Below, one piece after another: positions 43,520 through 52,291 of a DNA stretch of 64,000 nt. Under the pieces are notes generated by a model. The model was not told the origin of the DNA. It saw nothing but the letters and a program-made list of their open reading frames with translations, and made no database searches. The DNA lies in contig NZ_FQZV01000012.1 of NCBI RefSeq assembly GCF_900142145.1, forward strand, positions 26,375-90,374, in the 5' to 3' direction. This stretch comes from Geosporobacter subterraneus DSM 17957. GTDB lineage: Bacteria; Bacillota; Clostridia; Peptostreptococcales; Thermotaleaceae. Both the position numbers and the translations under genes were made by a program. The first letter of the stretch is position 1, and every line of letters begins with the position of its first letter.

Positions 43520-45343
43520 TTAAACCAGCTGCTCCATTTCCTTTACTAATTCTTCAAATACCTTTAGGGCGCTGTGAATTGGCTCCGTGGTCGTCATGTC
43601 AACCCCGGCACCTTGGAGGAGAGCAATGGGATAATCAGCTCCACCCTTTTTCAGGAATTCGATATACCGTTTTACTGCCGGTTCTCCTTCTTGCAAAATC
43701 TGCTGTGTCAAGGAGATAGCTGCCGCATATCCCGTAGCATATTTATAGACATAGAAGGCATTATAAAAGTGTGGGATTCTAGCCCATTCCATTTTGATCT
43801 CTTCATCCACAATTATATGGGGACCATAATATTTTTTATTTAACTCTCCATAGTACTCAGAAAGAGACTCGGGGGTTAAGGCTTCCCCACGCTCTGCCCA
43901 CTCATGGACCTCTCTTTCAAATTCCGCAAACATAGTCTGACGGAATACGGTTCCCCGGAACTGCTCAAGATAGTGATTCAGCAAATAGGCCCGTATATTT
44001 TTGTCTTCTGTTTTCTTTAGCAGGTCCTGCATCAGTAAAGCCTCATTGACTGTAGATGCCACTTCCGCTACAAAAATCTTATAGCCCGCATAGGTGTAGG
44101 GCTGCTTGGAACGGGCATAGTAGGAATGCAGGGAATGACCCATTTCATGGGCAAGGGTAAATACATCGTGTATCGTATTTTGATAATTCAGCAGTACATA
44201 GGGCGGACTATCATAGCTGCCCCAGGAATAGGCACCGCTAGTCTTCCCTTCATTCTCATATACATCAATCCAGCCCTCCGCAAAACCCTTTTCCAGGAGG
44301 GATACATATTCCGCTCCCAGAGGTCTTAGCCCTTCTGAAACCTTCTTTAACGCATCCTCATAGGATACCTCCATCTTTACATCCTTTACGATAGGTGTGT
44401 ATAAATCATACATATGTAGTTCTTCCAATCCCAGGGCACGCTTTCTGAGCTTTACATAGCGGTACATGGCAGGAAGATATTCATGGATGGTTCTAATCAG
44501 GTTATCATAAACCTCCAGCGGTATATTATCCTCATCTAAGGAAGCCTGTAACGCAGAAGGATATTTTCGCACCCTGGCATAAAAGACATCCTTTTTCACA
44601 CTGTAGTTGAGTGTAGAAGCGATAGTATTTTTCTGCTTTTCATAGGAACTGTAAAGGGCTTTAAAGGCATCATGCCGGACCCTTCTGTCGCTGCTTTCCA
44701 AGAATTTTACATAACTCCCCTTGGTTACCTCTACTTCCTCACCCTTTTCATCTCGAATCACCGGAAACTTTATATCCGCATTGTTGATCATGGAAAAAAT
44801 ATTTTTTGGTGCTGCTGCCACCTCTCCCGCCTGGGCTAAAATCTGTTCCTCTTCCTTCGTGAGGATATGGGCCTTCTGGCGCAAAAGCTCTTCTAAGTAA
44901 AATTGATATCCCTTTAGTTTTTCATGTTCTTCAACAAAAGTTCTGATTCGTTCCTCAGGTATACCTAAAATTTCCGGTATCATAAAGGACAAACTGCTTT
45001 GGACCTCAACACTTAGCCCTTGCGCCCGGTCACTCATACTCTGGTATTTCGTAACTCGGTTGTCTTCATCCTTCTTCATCCTTGCATAAATAAAAACATT
45101 CTCAATTTTCCTTGAAATCTCATCGGCAAAATGAAGAGCTTCGTACAGCTTTTCTGCTGACTGGCCTAGTGTTCCGGCAATCTTTTCTGATTCCTTTGTC
45201 ATTTCTTTAATAGCACGATAATCCTTTTCCCAATCATCATCCTCTGAATAAAGTGCTTCCAGTCTCCATTTGTACCGCTGGTCTATCTCCTTGCGTTCTT
45301 TTACCTTCTGTGGTTTTTTTAATTCCGATTCTTTTTGTGGCAT
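43520..45343 (-). CDS. pepF: Oligoendopeptidase F (M3 family)
   Basis: Zinc metallopeptidase that degrades small peptides. HEMGHSLHSYY around residue 400 carries the HExxH motif, and a third zinc ligand glutamate is expected about 28 residues later in FVAEVASTVNEALL. At 607 residues the length is typical. ATG 45343 (MPQKESELKK) with GGGAGGG is chosen over GTG 45349. Cytoplasmic. Confidence 0.95.
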   Translation of the reverse strand: MPQKESELKKPQKVKERKEIDQRYKWRLEALYSEDDDWEKDYRAIKEMTKESEKIAGTLGQSAEKLYEALHFADEISRKIENVFIYARMKKDEDNRVTKYQSMSDRAQGLSVEVQSSLSFMIPEILGIPEERIRTFVEEHEKLKGYQFYLEELLRQKAHILTKEEEQILAQAGEVAAAPKNIFSMINNADIKFPVIRDEKGEEVEVTKGSYVKFLESSDRRVRHDAFKALYSSYEKQKNTIASTLNYSVKKDVFYARVRKYPSALQASLDEDNIPLEVYDNLIRTIHEYLPAMYRYVKLRKRALGLEELHMYDLYTPIVKDVKMEVSYEDALKKVSEGLRPLGAEYVSLLEKGFAEGWIDVYENEGKTSGAYSWGSYDSPPYVLLNYQNTIHDVFTLAHEMGHSLHSYYARSKQPYTYAGYKIFVAEVASTVNEALLMQDLLKKTEDKNIRAYLLNHYLEQFRGTVFRQTMFAEFEREVHEWAERGEALTPESLSEYYGELNKKYYGPHIIVDEEIKMEWARIPHFYNAFYVYKYATGYAAAISLTQQILQEGEPAVKRYIEFLKKGGADYPIALLQGAGVDMTTTEPIHSALKVFEELVKEMEQLV

Positions 45344-45549
45344 CGCCACTCCCTCCCTTCATTGGTGATATCAGCTTTTCTACAGCAACAATAATGGATT
45401 CTCTAATGTCTATTATTATACCCAAAACTTACGATCATTCCAACTTTTTACGAAGGTTTCCTGCAAGTCATGTATACACTGTAAACTTTTTTCAGTATAT
45501 TTAAAAAAAATTAATACTATAGTATAATAATCCTATTGGAGGTGTTACC

Positions 45550-45888
45550 TTGAAGCTATCCAAAGTCATTGAAATTCTTAACGCAGAGCTATACAGCAGT
45601 TTCGCCGATTTAGATATGACATTTCAATATGGCAAGGCTTCTGATTTGTTAAGTGACGTATTAAGATTTCCCGCCGAAAATTCTCTGCTTTTAACAGGGC
45701 TGATGAATCTTCAGGTGGTTAGAACTGCAGAAATGCTGGATATAAAGGGGATTGTATTTGTAAGAGATAAGAAACCCTCCCAGGAAATCATCGATCTGGC
45801 TAACCAGACCGGTATCGTCTTAATGGGTACGCGTTTTAATCTATATAAAAGCTGCGGTTTATTATACCAATACGGGTTAATGGATTAG
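45550..45888 (+). CDS. DRTGG-domain protein
   Basis: 112 residues that fit the small stand-alone DRTGG domain seen beside iron-only hydrogenase-like genes in Clostridia (KLSKVIEILNAEL, ENSLLLTGLMNLQVVRTAEM, GIVFVRDKKP, TGIVLMGTRFNLYKSCG). Regulatory binding of a nucleotide is suspected for the domain but unproven. It uses TTG 45550 or an upstream start, preceded by GGAGGTG. 13 bp separate it from the hydrogenase-like gene, so they form an operon. Confidence 0.8.
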   Translation: MKLSKVIEILNAELYSSFADLDMTFQYGKASDLLSDVLRFPAENSLLLTGLMNLQVVRTAEMLDIKGIVFVRDKKPSQEIIDLANQTGIVLMGTRFNLYKSCGLLYQYGLMD

Positions 45889-45901
45889 AGGGGGAATTCC
45901 C

Positions 45902-47161
45902 ATGAATAGATATTGTCATTCTGTTATTTTAGAAGAAGATTTATGTATCGGCTGCACCAACTGTATTAAAGGATGTCCCACGGAAGCCATCCGTGTAAAA
46001 GGCGGCAAGGCACGTATCATCGATGACCGCTGTATTGATTGCGGTGTATGTATACTTGCTTGTCCTCACCATGCAAAGAGAAGTGTCAGCGATTCTAAGG
46101 AGCATCTAAATGACTTTCTATACAAAGTTGCAGTGCCTTCTACGACGCTCCTCAGTCAGTTTGACGGTAGCATCAGGCCTTCTAAAATACTGTCAGCCCT
46201 CCAGATGATGGGATTTGATGCGGTGTACGAGGAATCCAGAGGAGCTGAGTATGTGACTCAGTATACATTGCGGCTGCTTAAAAGCCCTCCCCGACGTCCG
46301 CTGATTTCATCTAATTGCCCGGCCATCGTACGTTTGATTCAAATTCGCTTTCCAAGTTTAATAGAAAATATTTTGCCTATAGAATCACCAATGGAAATAT
46401 CTGCAATTATTGCAAGACAACAGGCAGTGGAAAAAACCGGTCTCCATCCAAGGGATATTGGAATATATTATATCAGCCCCTGTCCGGCAAAGGTTACCAG
46501 CGTTCGAAATCCACTTGGCATTGTCCGATCCAATGTAGACCGTGTGCTTTCCATCCAATCAGTTTATCCTTGCATTCAAAAAAACTTGAAAAATATTAAG
46601 ATAGAAATCCCTTATTATGACTCAGGCAAGGCTATAGGCTGGGCTAGGGCGGGAGGCGAATGTCAGGCTCTAGGGATTGAGCACTATCTTAGCGTAGATG
46701 GGATCGAGAATGTCATTCGTATTTTGGATGAAATCGAAAATGAAAGAATTACGGGAATAGACTTTTTGGAATGTGCAGCCTGTACCAATGGCTGTGTAGG
46801 CGGCTGTCTTACTCTGGAAAACTCCTTCATCGCCAGACAAAAAGTTCGAAGCCTTACTGAGAAGAATATGCGCAATAACTATGCGCTGCCTACCAATGAT
46901 TTTGCACCCTTTTTATTTACTGAAAAGATTCATCCGCGAAATGTGCATAAGCTGGATGACAATCTACTGGAAGCCATGAAAAAAATGGAACAGATCGATG
47001 CCGTCCACGGCATCCTGCCGAACTTAGACTGTGGAGCTTGTGGCTCTCCAACTTGCAGGTCTTTGGCAGAGGATTTTATCCTGGGATATGCAGATATCGA
47101 AGACTGTATCGTGAATTTGAAAGGAAAAATGCAGTCCCCAGAGAAAAAGAATACAACGTAA
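45902..47161 (+). CDS. [FeFe]-hydrogenase-like iron-sulfur protein
   Basis: 419 residues. Two 4Fe-4S ferredoxin motifs at the N-terminus (CIGCTNCIKGCP, CIDCGVCILACP), a central domain like the hydrogenase large subunit with SSNCPAIVRLIQ, ISPCPAKVTSVRNP and LECAACTNGCVGGC, and a C-terminal cluster site CGACGSPTC. Compared with classical enzymes, motif L1 has one cysteine (NCP rather than TSCCP), so it may be a sensory or divergent group rather than a catalytic hydrogenase. Paired with the DRTGG gene. Confidence 0.87.
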   Translation: MNRYCHSVILEEDLCIGCTNCIKGCPTEAIRVKGGKARIIDDRCIDCGVCILACPHHAKRSVSDSKEHLNDFLYKVAVPSTTLLSQFDGSIRPSKILSALQMMGFDAVYEESRGAEYVTQYTLRLLKSPPRRPLISSNCPAIVRLIQIRFPSLIENILPIESPMEISAIIARQQAVEKTGLHPRDIGIYYISPCPAKVTSVRNPLGIVRSNVDRVLSIQSVYPCIQKNLKNIKIEIPYYDSGKAIGWARAGGECQALGIEHYLSVDGIENVIRILDEIENERITGIDFLECAACTNGCVGGCLTLENSFIARQKVRSLTEKNMRNNYALPTNDFAPFLFTEKIHPRNVHKLDDNLLEAMKKMEQIDAVHGILPNLDCGACGSPTCRSLAEDFILGYADIEDCIVNLKGKMQSPEKKNTT

Positions 47162-47187
47162 AGAGGTGCTCTGTCACCTCTTTTTAT
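47160..47187 (+). terminator. Terminator after the hydrogenase-like gene
   Basis: AAAGAGGTG and CACCTCTTT with a CTCTGT loop and a T-run, starting at the stop codon. Confidence 0.85.
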
Positions 47188-47307
47188 GATCATAAATGAA
47201 AATTTTAACAGTTCATTCATAAACGATTGATTCCTTTAATATAATGGTGTAGTATATTTATATTGTTTTCTTGTCGCCATACATAATTATCTGCTAGGAG
47301 GAATACT

Positions 47308-48132
47308 ATGGATAATCGGCCAATTGGCATCTTCGATTCGGGGGTCGGAGGATTGACAGCGGTACCCCACATCATGAGACAGCTGCCAAAGGAAAGATTA
47401 ATATATTTTGGTGATACCGCAAGAACACCCTACGGTTCTAAAGCAAAATCTACGATTACCAGCTTTACCCGGCAAATCGTCGATTTTTTATTGCATAAAG
47501 ATGTAAAAATGCTTGTTATTGCCTGCAATACCATAACAGCCACCTGTCTGGATGAACTACCAGCCTATTGCAAAGGGGTTCCCGTTATAGGCATTATTGA
47601 ACCGGCTGCTAGAAAAGTAGCACGGGAGCATGACATCTCTAATCGAATCGGCATTATCGGTACAAAGGTAACCATTCAGCAAAAAACCTATATCAAGAAT
47701 ATTACTAAATATAACCCAGATCTGAAGCTCTTCGATAGAGCCTGTCCTATATTTGTTCCCTTAATTGAAGAAGGGATTATCGATCATGGAATTATGGAGC
47801 TTTCCGTAAAGCACTACCTGGATGAATTTGTTGAGGAAAATGCCCTGGATACATTAGTTTTAGGCTGTACCCACTATCCTTTAATTCAGCCTACGATTGA
47901 AAAGCTGTATCCTCATCTTAAGATCATAGATCCTTCTTTCGAGATTGTCCACAGTATTCATAAAGCACTTGTCGAAGGAAACCTCCTGGCTGAAAATCCT
48001 GAAGCAGAGAATATTTTTTATGCCAGTGACCTTTCAGAGAACTTTATGAATATGATCAACTCTATTTTCGGTAAAGAAAGTGTGAAGGTGGATTTCAAAA
48101 ACTTTGATCTGGATATATTGGAATGCAAGTAA
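47308..48132 (+). CDS. murI: Glutamate racemase
   Basis: Makes D-glutamate for peptidoglycan. 274 residues, with FDSGVGGLTAVPHI at the N-terminus, the first catalytic cysteine in VIACNTITATC and the second in VLGCTHYPLIQP. ATG 47308 is preceded by TAGGAGG. Single gene. Confidence 0.95.
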   Translation: MDNRPIGIFDSGVGGLTAVPHIMRQLPKERLIYFGDTARTPYGSKAKSTITSFTRQIVDFLLHKDVKMLVIACNTITATCLDELPAYCKGVPVIGIIEPAARKVAREHDISNRIGIIGTKVTIQQKTYIKNITKYNPDLKLFDRACPIFVPLIEEGIIDHGIMELSVKHYLDEFVEENALDTLVLGCTHYPLIQPTIEKLYPHLKIIDPSFEIVHSIHKALVEGNLLAENPEAENIFYASDLSENFMNMINSIFGKESVKVDFKNFDLDILECK

Positions 48133-48207
48133 AAGAATAACATCGCCAAAGTCCCTCTTCTAGAGCTTCGGAGGGGTCTATGCACAGATATTGCCTCATC
48201 ACCAGTC

Positions 48208-48233
48208 AAAAGCGGCCTATATGGCCGCTTTTA
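48208..48233. terminator. Bidirectional terminator between murI and the convergent gene
   Basis: AAAAGCGGCC and GGCCGCTTTT form a 10-bp stem; it overlaps the minus gene's stop codon. Confidence 0.75.
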
Positions 48234-48665
48234 TAGTAGAATCCTATCTAAAAACAGATGGATTCTTTCAAACAACAAACCTGCAATAAACCATGCCGGA
48301 GCATAGTCTAGGCGTATCAATCCCTTTACAGCGTACTTAGCCCCTGAATAATCCCATGGGCATTCTCCCAGTGCGCTGCGCAGAAACCATCCAGAAGCAT
48401 ATTCTATCGTATAAATCGCTAAAACCCATACGCCTCCTCTCACCAATATAGGCCAATGGAAAATCCTATCGTGTAAGGATTCCAGAAAAACAGCCGAACC
48501 ATAAATCGGAAACATCCAGAGATAGGTATATCCTCGAAAGCGCCGATCTCCCGTCAAGGCAGCTCCCATTCCTGTCCAAAAAATCTCAATACACCAGCCC
48601 AAAAAACCATAGATTACGAATCGGATTATCATGACTCTATTTTTACATTTTTTTGCGGCTTTCAT
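48231..48665 (-). CDS. Membrane protein, ABC_trans_CmpB/DUF1113-like
   Basis: 144 residues with three or four membrane helices. FVIYGFLGWCIEIFWTG and GDRRFRGYTYLWMFPIYG resemble the PF06541 family, which is annotated as putative ABC permease but has no proven transporter role. Also EYASGWFLRSALGECPWDYS. Function unknown. Confidence 0.75.
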   Translation of the reverse strand: MKAAKKCKNRVMIIRFVIYGFLGWCIEIFWTGMGAALTGDRRFRGYTYLWMFPIYGSAVFLESLHDRIFHWPILVRGGVWVLAIYTIEYASGWFLRSALGECPWDYSGAKYAVKGLIRLDYAPAWFIAGLLFERIHLFLDRILL

Positions 48666-48747
48666 ACCTAAATATTTTTATGCTTCTCTTTTGCTTGACG
48701 GGGCAGTTTCTTTGGAATAATCTAATAGTTAGAAGGAGGCATTATTT

Positions 48748-49380
48748 ATGGACAGAATGAAGGCTTGTTCCCTCGCTAAATATTTCTCCTACTTTTTAGG
48801 GGTACCCTTTATACCGGAAGAGCTAAAACGGCTCGATGAACCGCTGATATTGCATATATCAGATACTCCCAGCGAAATCTATCCCTATTTGTATCGAATG
48901 ATTGAGCAATTAAAGCCCCACTATATCATCCATACGGGAGATCTGGTGGATAATATCAAATTGGAGTATTTAAAAGGAAAAAAAATGAATTATATAGAGA
49001 GTGCCCGGAGCTTCTTTGAGCATTTGAAAAAAATAGGGTCCTTTGACTTCTACTTGGTTCCTGGAAATCATGATTGCCCAGAGACTATCATCAATCTATG
49101 GGAGGACGTTATCCTGCTCAAGGAAGGTGCAACGATAGAGCTTGGCAGCCTGAGGATTGGTACGGCTCATTATTTTGAAAAATTACCCCCACAGGCGGAT
49201 ATCTATCTATACGGGCATAATCTCCATATTGAGGCAGAATATCCAAAGCAGCAGGTATATCTCAATGGCATTTATAATATCCATGTGATATCAGGACTTA
49301 CCAAGAAAGTTTTTTTTATTCCCTATCCAATGGGCACCAATAGTCTGCGCCGCATTATCAATGGAAAAATTGGCATTTAG
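48748..49380 (+). CDS. Calcineurin-like metallophosphoesterase
   Basis: 210 residues with the metal-binding blocks LHISDTPSE, HTGDLVDNIK, VPGNHDCPET and YGHNLHIE spread along the chain. Substrate unknown. ATG 48748 is preceded by AGAAGGAGG. The gene overlaps an upstream frame extension of the following gene but not its best start, so the two probably form an operon. Confidence 0.85.
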   Translation: MDRMKACSLAKYFSYFLGVPFIPEELKRLDEPLILHISDTPSEIYPYLYRMIEQLKPHYIIHTGDLVDNIKLEYLKGKKMNYIESARSFFEHLKKIGSFDFYLVPGNHDCPETIINLWEDVILLKEGATIELGSLRIGTAHYFEKLPPQADIYLYGHNLHIEAEYPKQQVYLNGIYNIHVISGLTKKVFFIPYPMGTNSLRRIINGKIGI

Positions 49381-49411
49381 CATACTAAAAATCAGATATG
49401 GAGGTCTTATT

Positions 49412-50413
49412 ATGATTTATATCCGTATGGGTCCGAGGTTTTTATTTATTCGTACTGAAAAAGTGCAGCAACTGCAGGACTTCATTTATAAACACCTTCA
49501 GGGAACTCTGTATTCCTTTGAGGAAGCCTTAGAGTATTCGACAGAGAACAGTACCATCATTTTTCTCACCCCTCCGAATCTAACCCATACCAGGGTCGAA
49601 GACGCTGAGAGCATTCTTCTGGTTCCCGCAGCTTCTTCGATAATACTGATGACCTTTATCAACGAAACAGCATCTCCATGGATAAGCCGCATCCAGTTAG
49701 GGCCTGCGTCGTTAGTACTGCGGGTGGCCGGTGACGGCAAAGATGCCCTAGAGCAAATCCAGCGGGAATACCAAGCCCAAGCTTTAAACTGGTTGGAGGC
49801 CATCGATCTGGGAGAAGCGGATGACACGATTATTAGTCTCACCAATAAGCCGATCAACCACAACCTACAGTCAAAAGACTTTATTCATCCAAACTTGCTG
49901 GTATCTATGCCTGTCAATCTTCTGTCCCACCGGCTGCGCAATGAAGGACTGATTTTTATTACCCATGGCTTAAAGAGCAGAGAATGGTATGAACTGCGTA
50001 TTAATATCTACGATTCCCGAGAATTATATCATGAGCATCAGGAAAGACTGCAGCTGATCCTATCAGAAATAGAGGCAGGCATGATTCTGGGGGAATCCTG
50101 GACCAAAGATCACGCCCTGATGCTGTTCTCCGTGGTGGCTTATCAAATTAAGCTCTTTACCATGCTGGAGCCTCTGGAGATCAAAAAAATCCTCATGGCT
50201 CTGGAATACGACAGTAACGGTAAAAGGTTAGTGGATTTAGATTTGTATCATAGAAACAAAAAAATCTCCTGGACCCATATTGGCGGCATCGGATCAAAGT
50301 TTGAAAAGGAGAAAGTATGTGTTTCTTATCGTGAAAATCTGCTAAAGCAGTTATCCGAGGATACCTTAATCAGACTTCTGGAAATAGAAAAGAAAATTAA
50401 TGAATCCAAATAA
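49412..50413 (+). CDS. Unknown protein following a metallophosphoesterase
   Basis: 333 residues, no signal peptide or membrane helices, mixed alpha/beta. No family recognised. It opens MIYIRMGPRFLFIR and has long acidic helices near the C-terminus (LIRLLEIEKKI). ATG 49412 with TGGAGG is preferred over 49361. It lies 31 bp after the phosphoesterase gene, so the two likely act in one transcript. Confidence 0.65.
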   Translation: MIYIRMGPRFLFIRTEKVQQLQDFIYKHLQGTLYSFEEALEYSTENSTIIFLTPPNLTHTRVEDAESILLVPAASSIILMTFINETASPWISRIQLGPASLVLRVAGDGKDALEQIQREYQAQALNWLEAIDLGEADDTIISLTNKPINHNLQSKDFIHPNLLVSMPVNLLSHRLRNEGLIFITHGLKSREWYELRINIYDSRELYHEHQERLQLILSEIEAGMILGESWTKDHALMLFSVVAYQIKLFTMLEPLEIKKILMALEYDSNGKRLVDLDLYHRNKKISWTHIGGIGSKFEKEKVCVSYRENLLKQLSEDTLIRLLEIEKKINESK

Positions 50414-50608
50414 AACGCTCTTAAGAGCATTTAAGACTGATGACAAACCCCTCCTAAGATCCTCTCAACTCCGTGACAAGGCCACTTTTTGTGAAATAGA
50501 TCATTGAAAAAAGTGACCTCGTCAAAGTCCTTGTTCGGAAACTTAGGAGGGGTTTATTTATCGACATTACTTTGTCAACAACCTGAAAAGGCTATTAAGA
50601 GCGTTTTT
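50412..50608. other. 197-nt imperfect inverted repeat between convergent genes
   Basis: Both arms pair over their length: ACGCTCTTAA with its complement at the ends, AAACCCCTCCTAAG with CTTAGGAGGGGTTT in the middle, and GGCCACTTTTT with AAAAAGTGACC near the tip. It spans the stop codons of both genes. It could be a bidirectional terminator, a foldback element or an RNA. It has no coding frame. Confidence 0.7.
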
Positions 50609-51488
50609 ATGCCTGAACGTCCTCTAAAAGGCTTTCAAAACCAATTCCCTTTCCCCATACGGAAATCACCGGCAGCACATCTACAAAAGCATTAGGATCA
50701 ATTTGGGCGATAAACATTTTTATCAGCATGGTTTCACGGGGAGAGCAAACGGAAATAATTTTCTGTCTGGAGGCATTTGTATATCCTCCTTTAATTTCAT
50801 AGGTACTGATTCCTCGTTTAATGCTATTTAAAATATAGTCTGCAATCTCATCATTCTTTTCGCTGATAATTTCAATTTTAACGTTTTTGGAACCGAAACC
50901 GAAGAGTACCAGGTCGATGGCTTTTATCATGATAATTTGAGTTAATATGGCATAAAGGGCTACATTACGGTCATAAATCAATGCAGAAGACATAATCACG
51001 ACAATATCAATTCCCAGTAAAATCTGGCTTATACTTATAAAGGGGAACATTCTATAATGAATAATCTTCGCAATCGTATCGGTTCCGCCCATGGAAAAAC
51101 CCCTTTTGAGAATGAGTCCACAGCCTGCACCGGCAATAATGCCGTAATAAATGGAAGCTAAGATGGTGTCATTCTCTATAAAGTCATAGTTGGCATTCTC
51201 AAAACATATCAAGATCAACGGAAATAGGATGGAAAGCAATATGATCTTGCCGCCTTCCCGCTTGCCCAGCAGCAGCCATGCACACAAGAGTACCAACATA
51301 GACATTCCATAGTACAGATAGGTATACTTAATCCCGGTGAGCCGATCTATAATAATGGACAGTCCTGTAATTCCCCCTGTAATCAACCCGTTAGGCTTTA
51401 AAATAGATGTAATGGCAAATGCCAGCAGGGCACAACCGACGATAAGGTAAATTCCATCCAATAAATGTCTTTGATAGTCTTTCTTCAT
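50607..51488 (-). CDS. YitT-family membrane protein (DUF161/DUF2179)
   Basis: 293 residues: five or six N-terminal membrane helices (GCALLAFAITSILKPNGLITGGITG) and a C-terminal soluble DUF2179 domain (GFGSKNVKIEIISEKNDEIADYIL and EIKGGYTNASRQKIISVC, quoted in part). Transport or regulatory role unknown. ATG 51488 with GGGAG. Confidence 0.9.
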   Translation of the reverse strand: MKKDYQRHLLDGIYLIVGCALLAFAITSILKPNGLITGGITGLSIIIDRLTGIKYTYLYYGMSMLVLLCAWLLLGKREGGKIILLSILFPLILICFENANYDFIENDTILASIYYGIIAGAGCGLILKRGFSMGGTDTIAKIIHYRMFPFISISQILLGIDIVVIMSSALIYDRNVALYAILTQIIMIKAIDLVLFGFGSKNVKIEIISEKNDEIADYILNSIKRGISTYEIKGGYTNASRQKIISVCSPRETMLIKMFIAQIDPNAFVDVLPVISVWGKGIGFESLLEDVQA

Positions 51489-51585
51489 TTTCTACTCCCT
51501 CTCTTCCATTTTTCTCACAAAATCTATTATATCGAATTGTGGATAAAAAGGTGTAACTAAATTGTTAAGTTTTTAAAAAAAAAGC

Positions 51586-51616
51586 AATAAAAAGGAGGGC
51601 ATCTCGCCCTCTCTTT
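51586..51616 (-). terminator. Terminator of the universal stress protein gene
   Basis: GAGGGC/GCCCTC stem with T-run TTTTTATTGC on the minus strand, 10 bases after the stop codon. Confidence 0.8.
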
Positions 51617-51625
51617 ATGTTTACT

Positions 51626-52051
51626 TTATCTTACAATTAATATAGGTTTGTTGGTATGATGCAGCACCTTATCAGAAACACTGCCAATGACTACTTTTTT
51701 TATGCCGGTTAAGCCCTTGCTGCCCATTACGATCAAATCCGGATCCATTTCTTCGATTGCATTGATAATCTGTTCTGCAGGATCTCCGATTTTGATTTCT
51801 GTATGAAGGGTTCCACAGAATCCCTCAAAAGCTACTCCTGCTTTTTCAATGACACTTTTTCCATGCTGTTCGAAGGATTCCCGCGTTTGCTCATAAAGAT
51901 ATACACTTTCATGGAAATAATTGTGTTTAAAGTCATTCACTACATTTAGCAGGATTACCTCACTGCAAAATGCTTCTGCAAGCTTTCTTCCTTCCTCTAA
52001 AGCCTTCTGAGAATGCTCAGAACCGTCAATGGCAATTAATATTTTTTTCAT
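51626..52051 (-). CDS. Universal stress protein, UspA family
   Basis: 141 residues, single Usp domain. MKKILIAIDGSEHSQKALEE at the N-terminus and the ATP-binding GSKGLTGIKKVVIGSVSDKV near the C-terminus (G-2x-G-9x-G-S/T type), so nucleotide-binding. Role in stress survival inferred from family. Single gene; binding site AAGGAGG upstream. Confidence 0.92.
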   Translation of the reverse strand: MKKILIAIDGSEHSQKALEEGRKLAEAFCSEVILLNVVNDFKHNYFHESVYLYEQTRESFEQHGKSVIEKAGVAFEGFCGTLHTEIKIGDPAEQIINAIEEMDPDLIVMGSKGLTGIKKVVIGSVSDKVLHHTNKPILIVR

Positions 52052-52291
52052 ACTACAAACCTCCTTCTTGTGATGGATATATGTATGACTACTTTGTTAT
52101 TATTCTTATACCCTGACCTAACCCCTTCAATCTCTATAATTTATATACTTGATAAATTTTGTCATACAGTGTTGTAGATAGGTATAAGATTCCTAATTGG
52201 CTAAAATCAAAGAAGAATGAAGGTTGTTCGAAGTTGTATGCCTTTAAGTTTTATCATATAATTAGATAATCATCTGATTGGGAGTGTTGTT

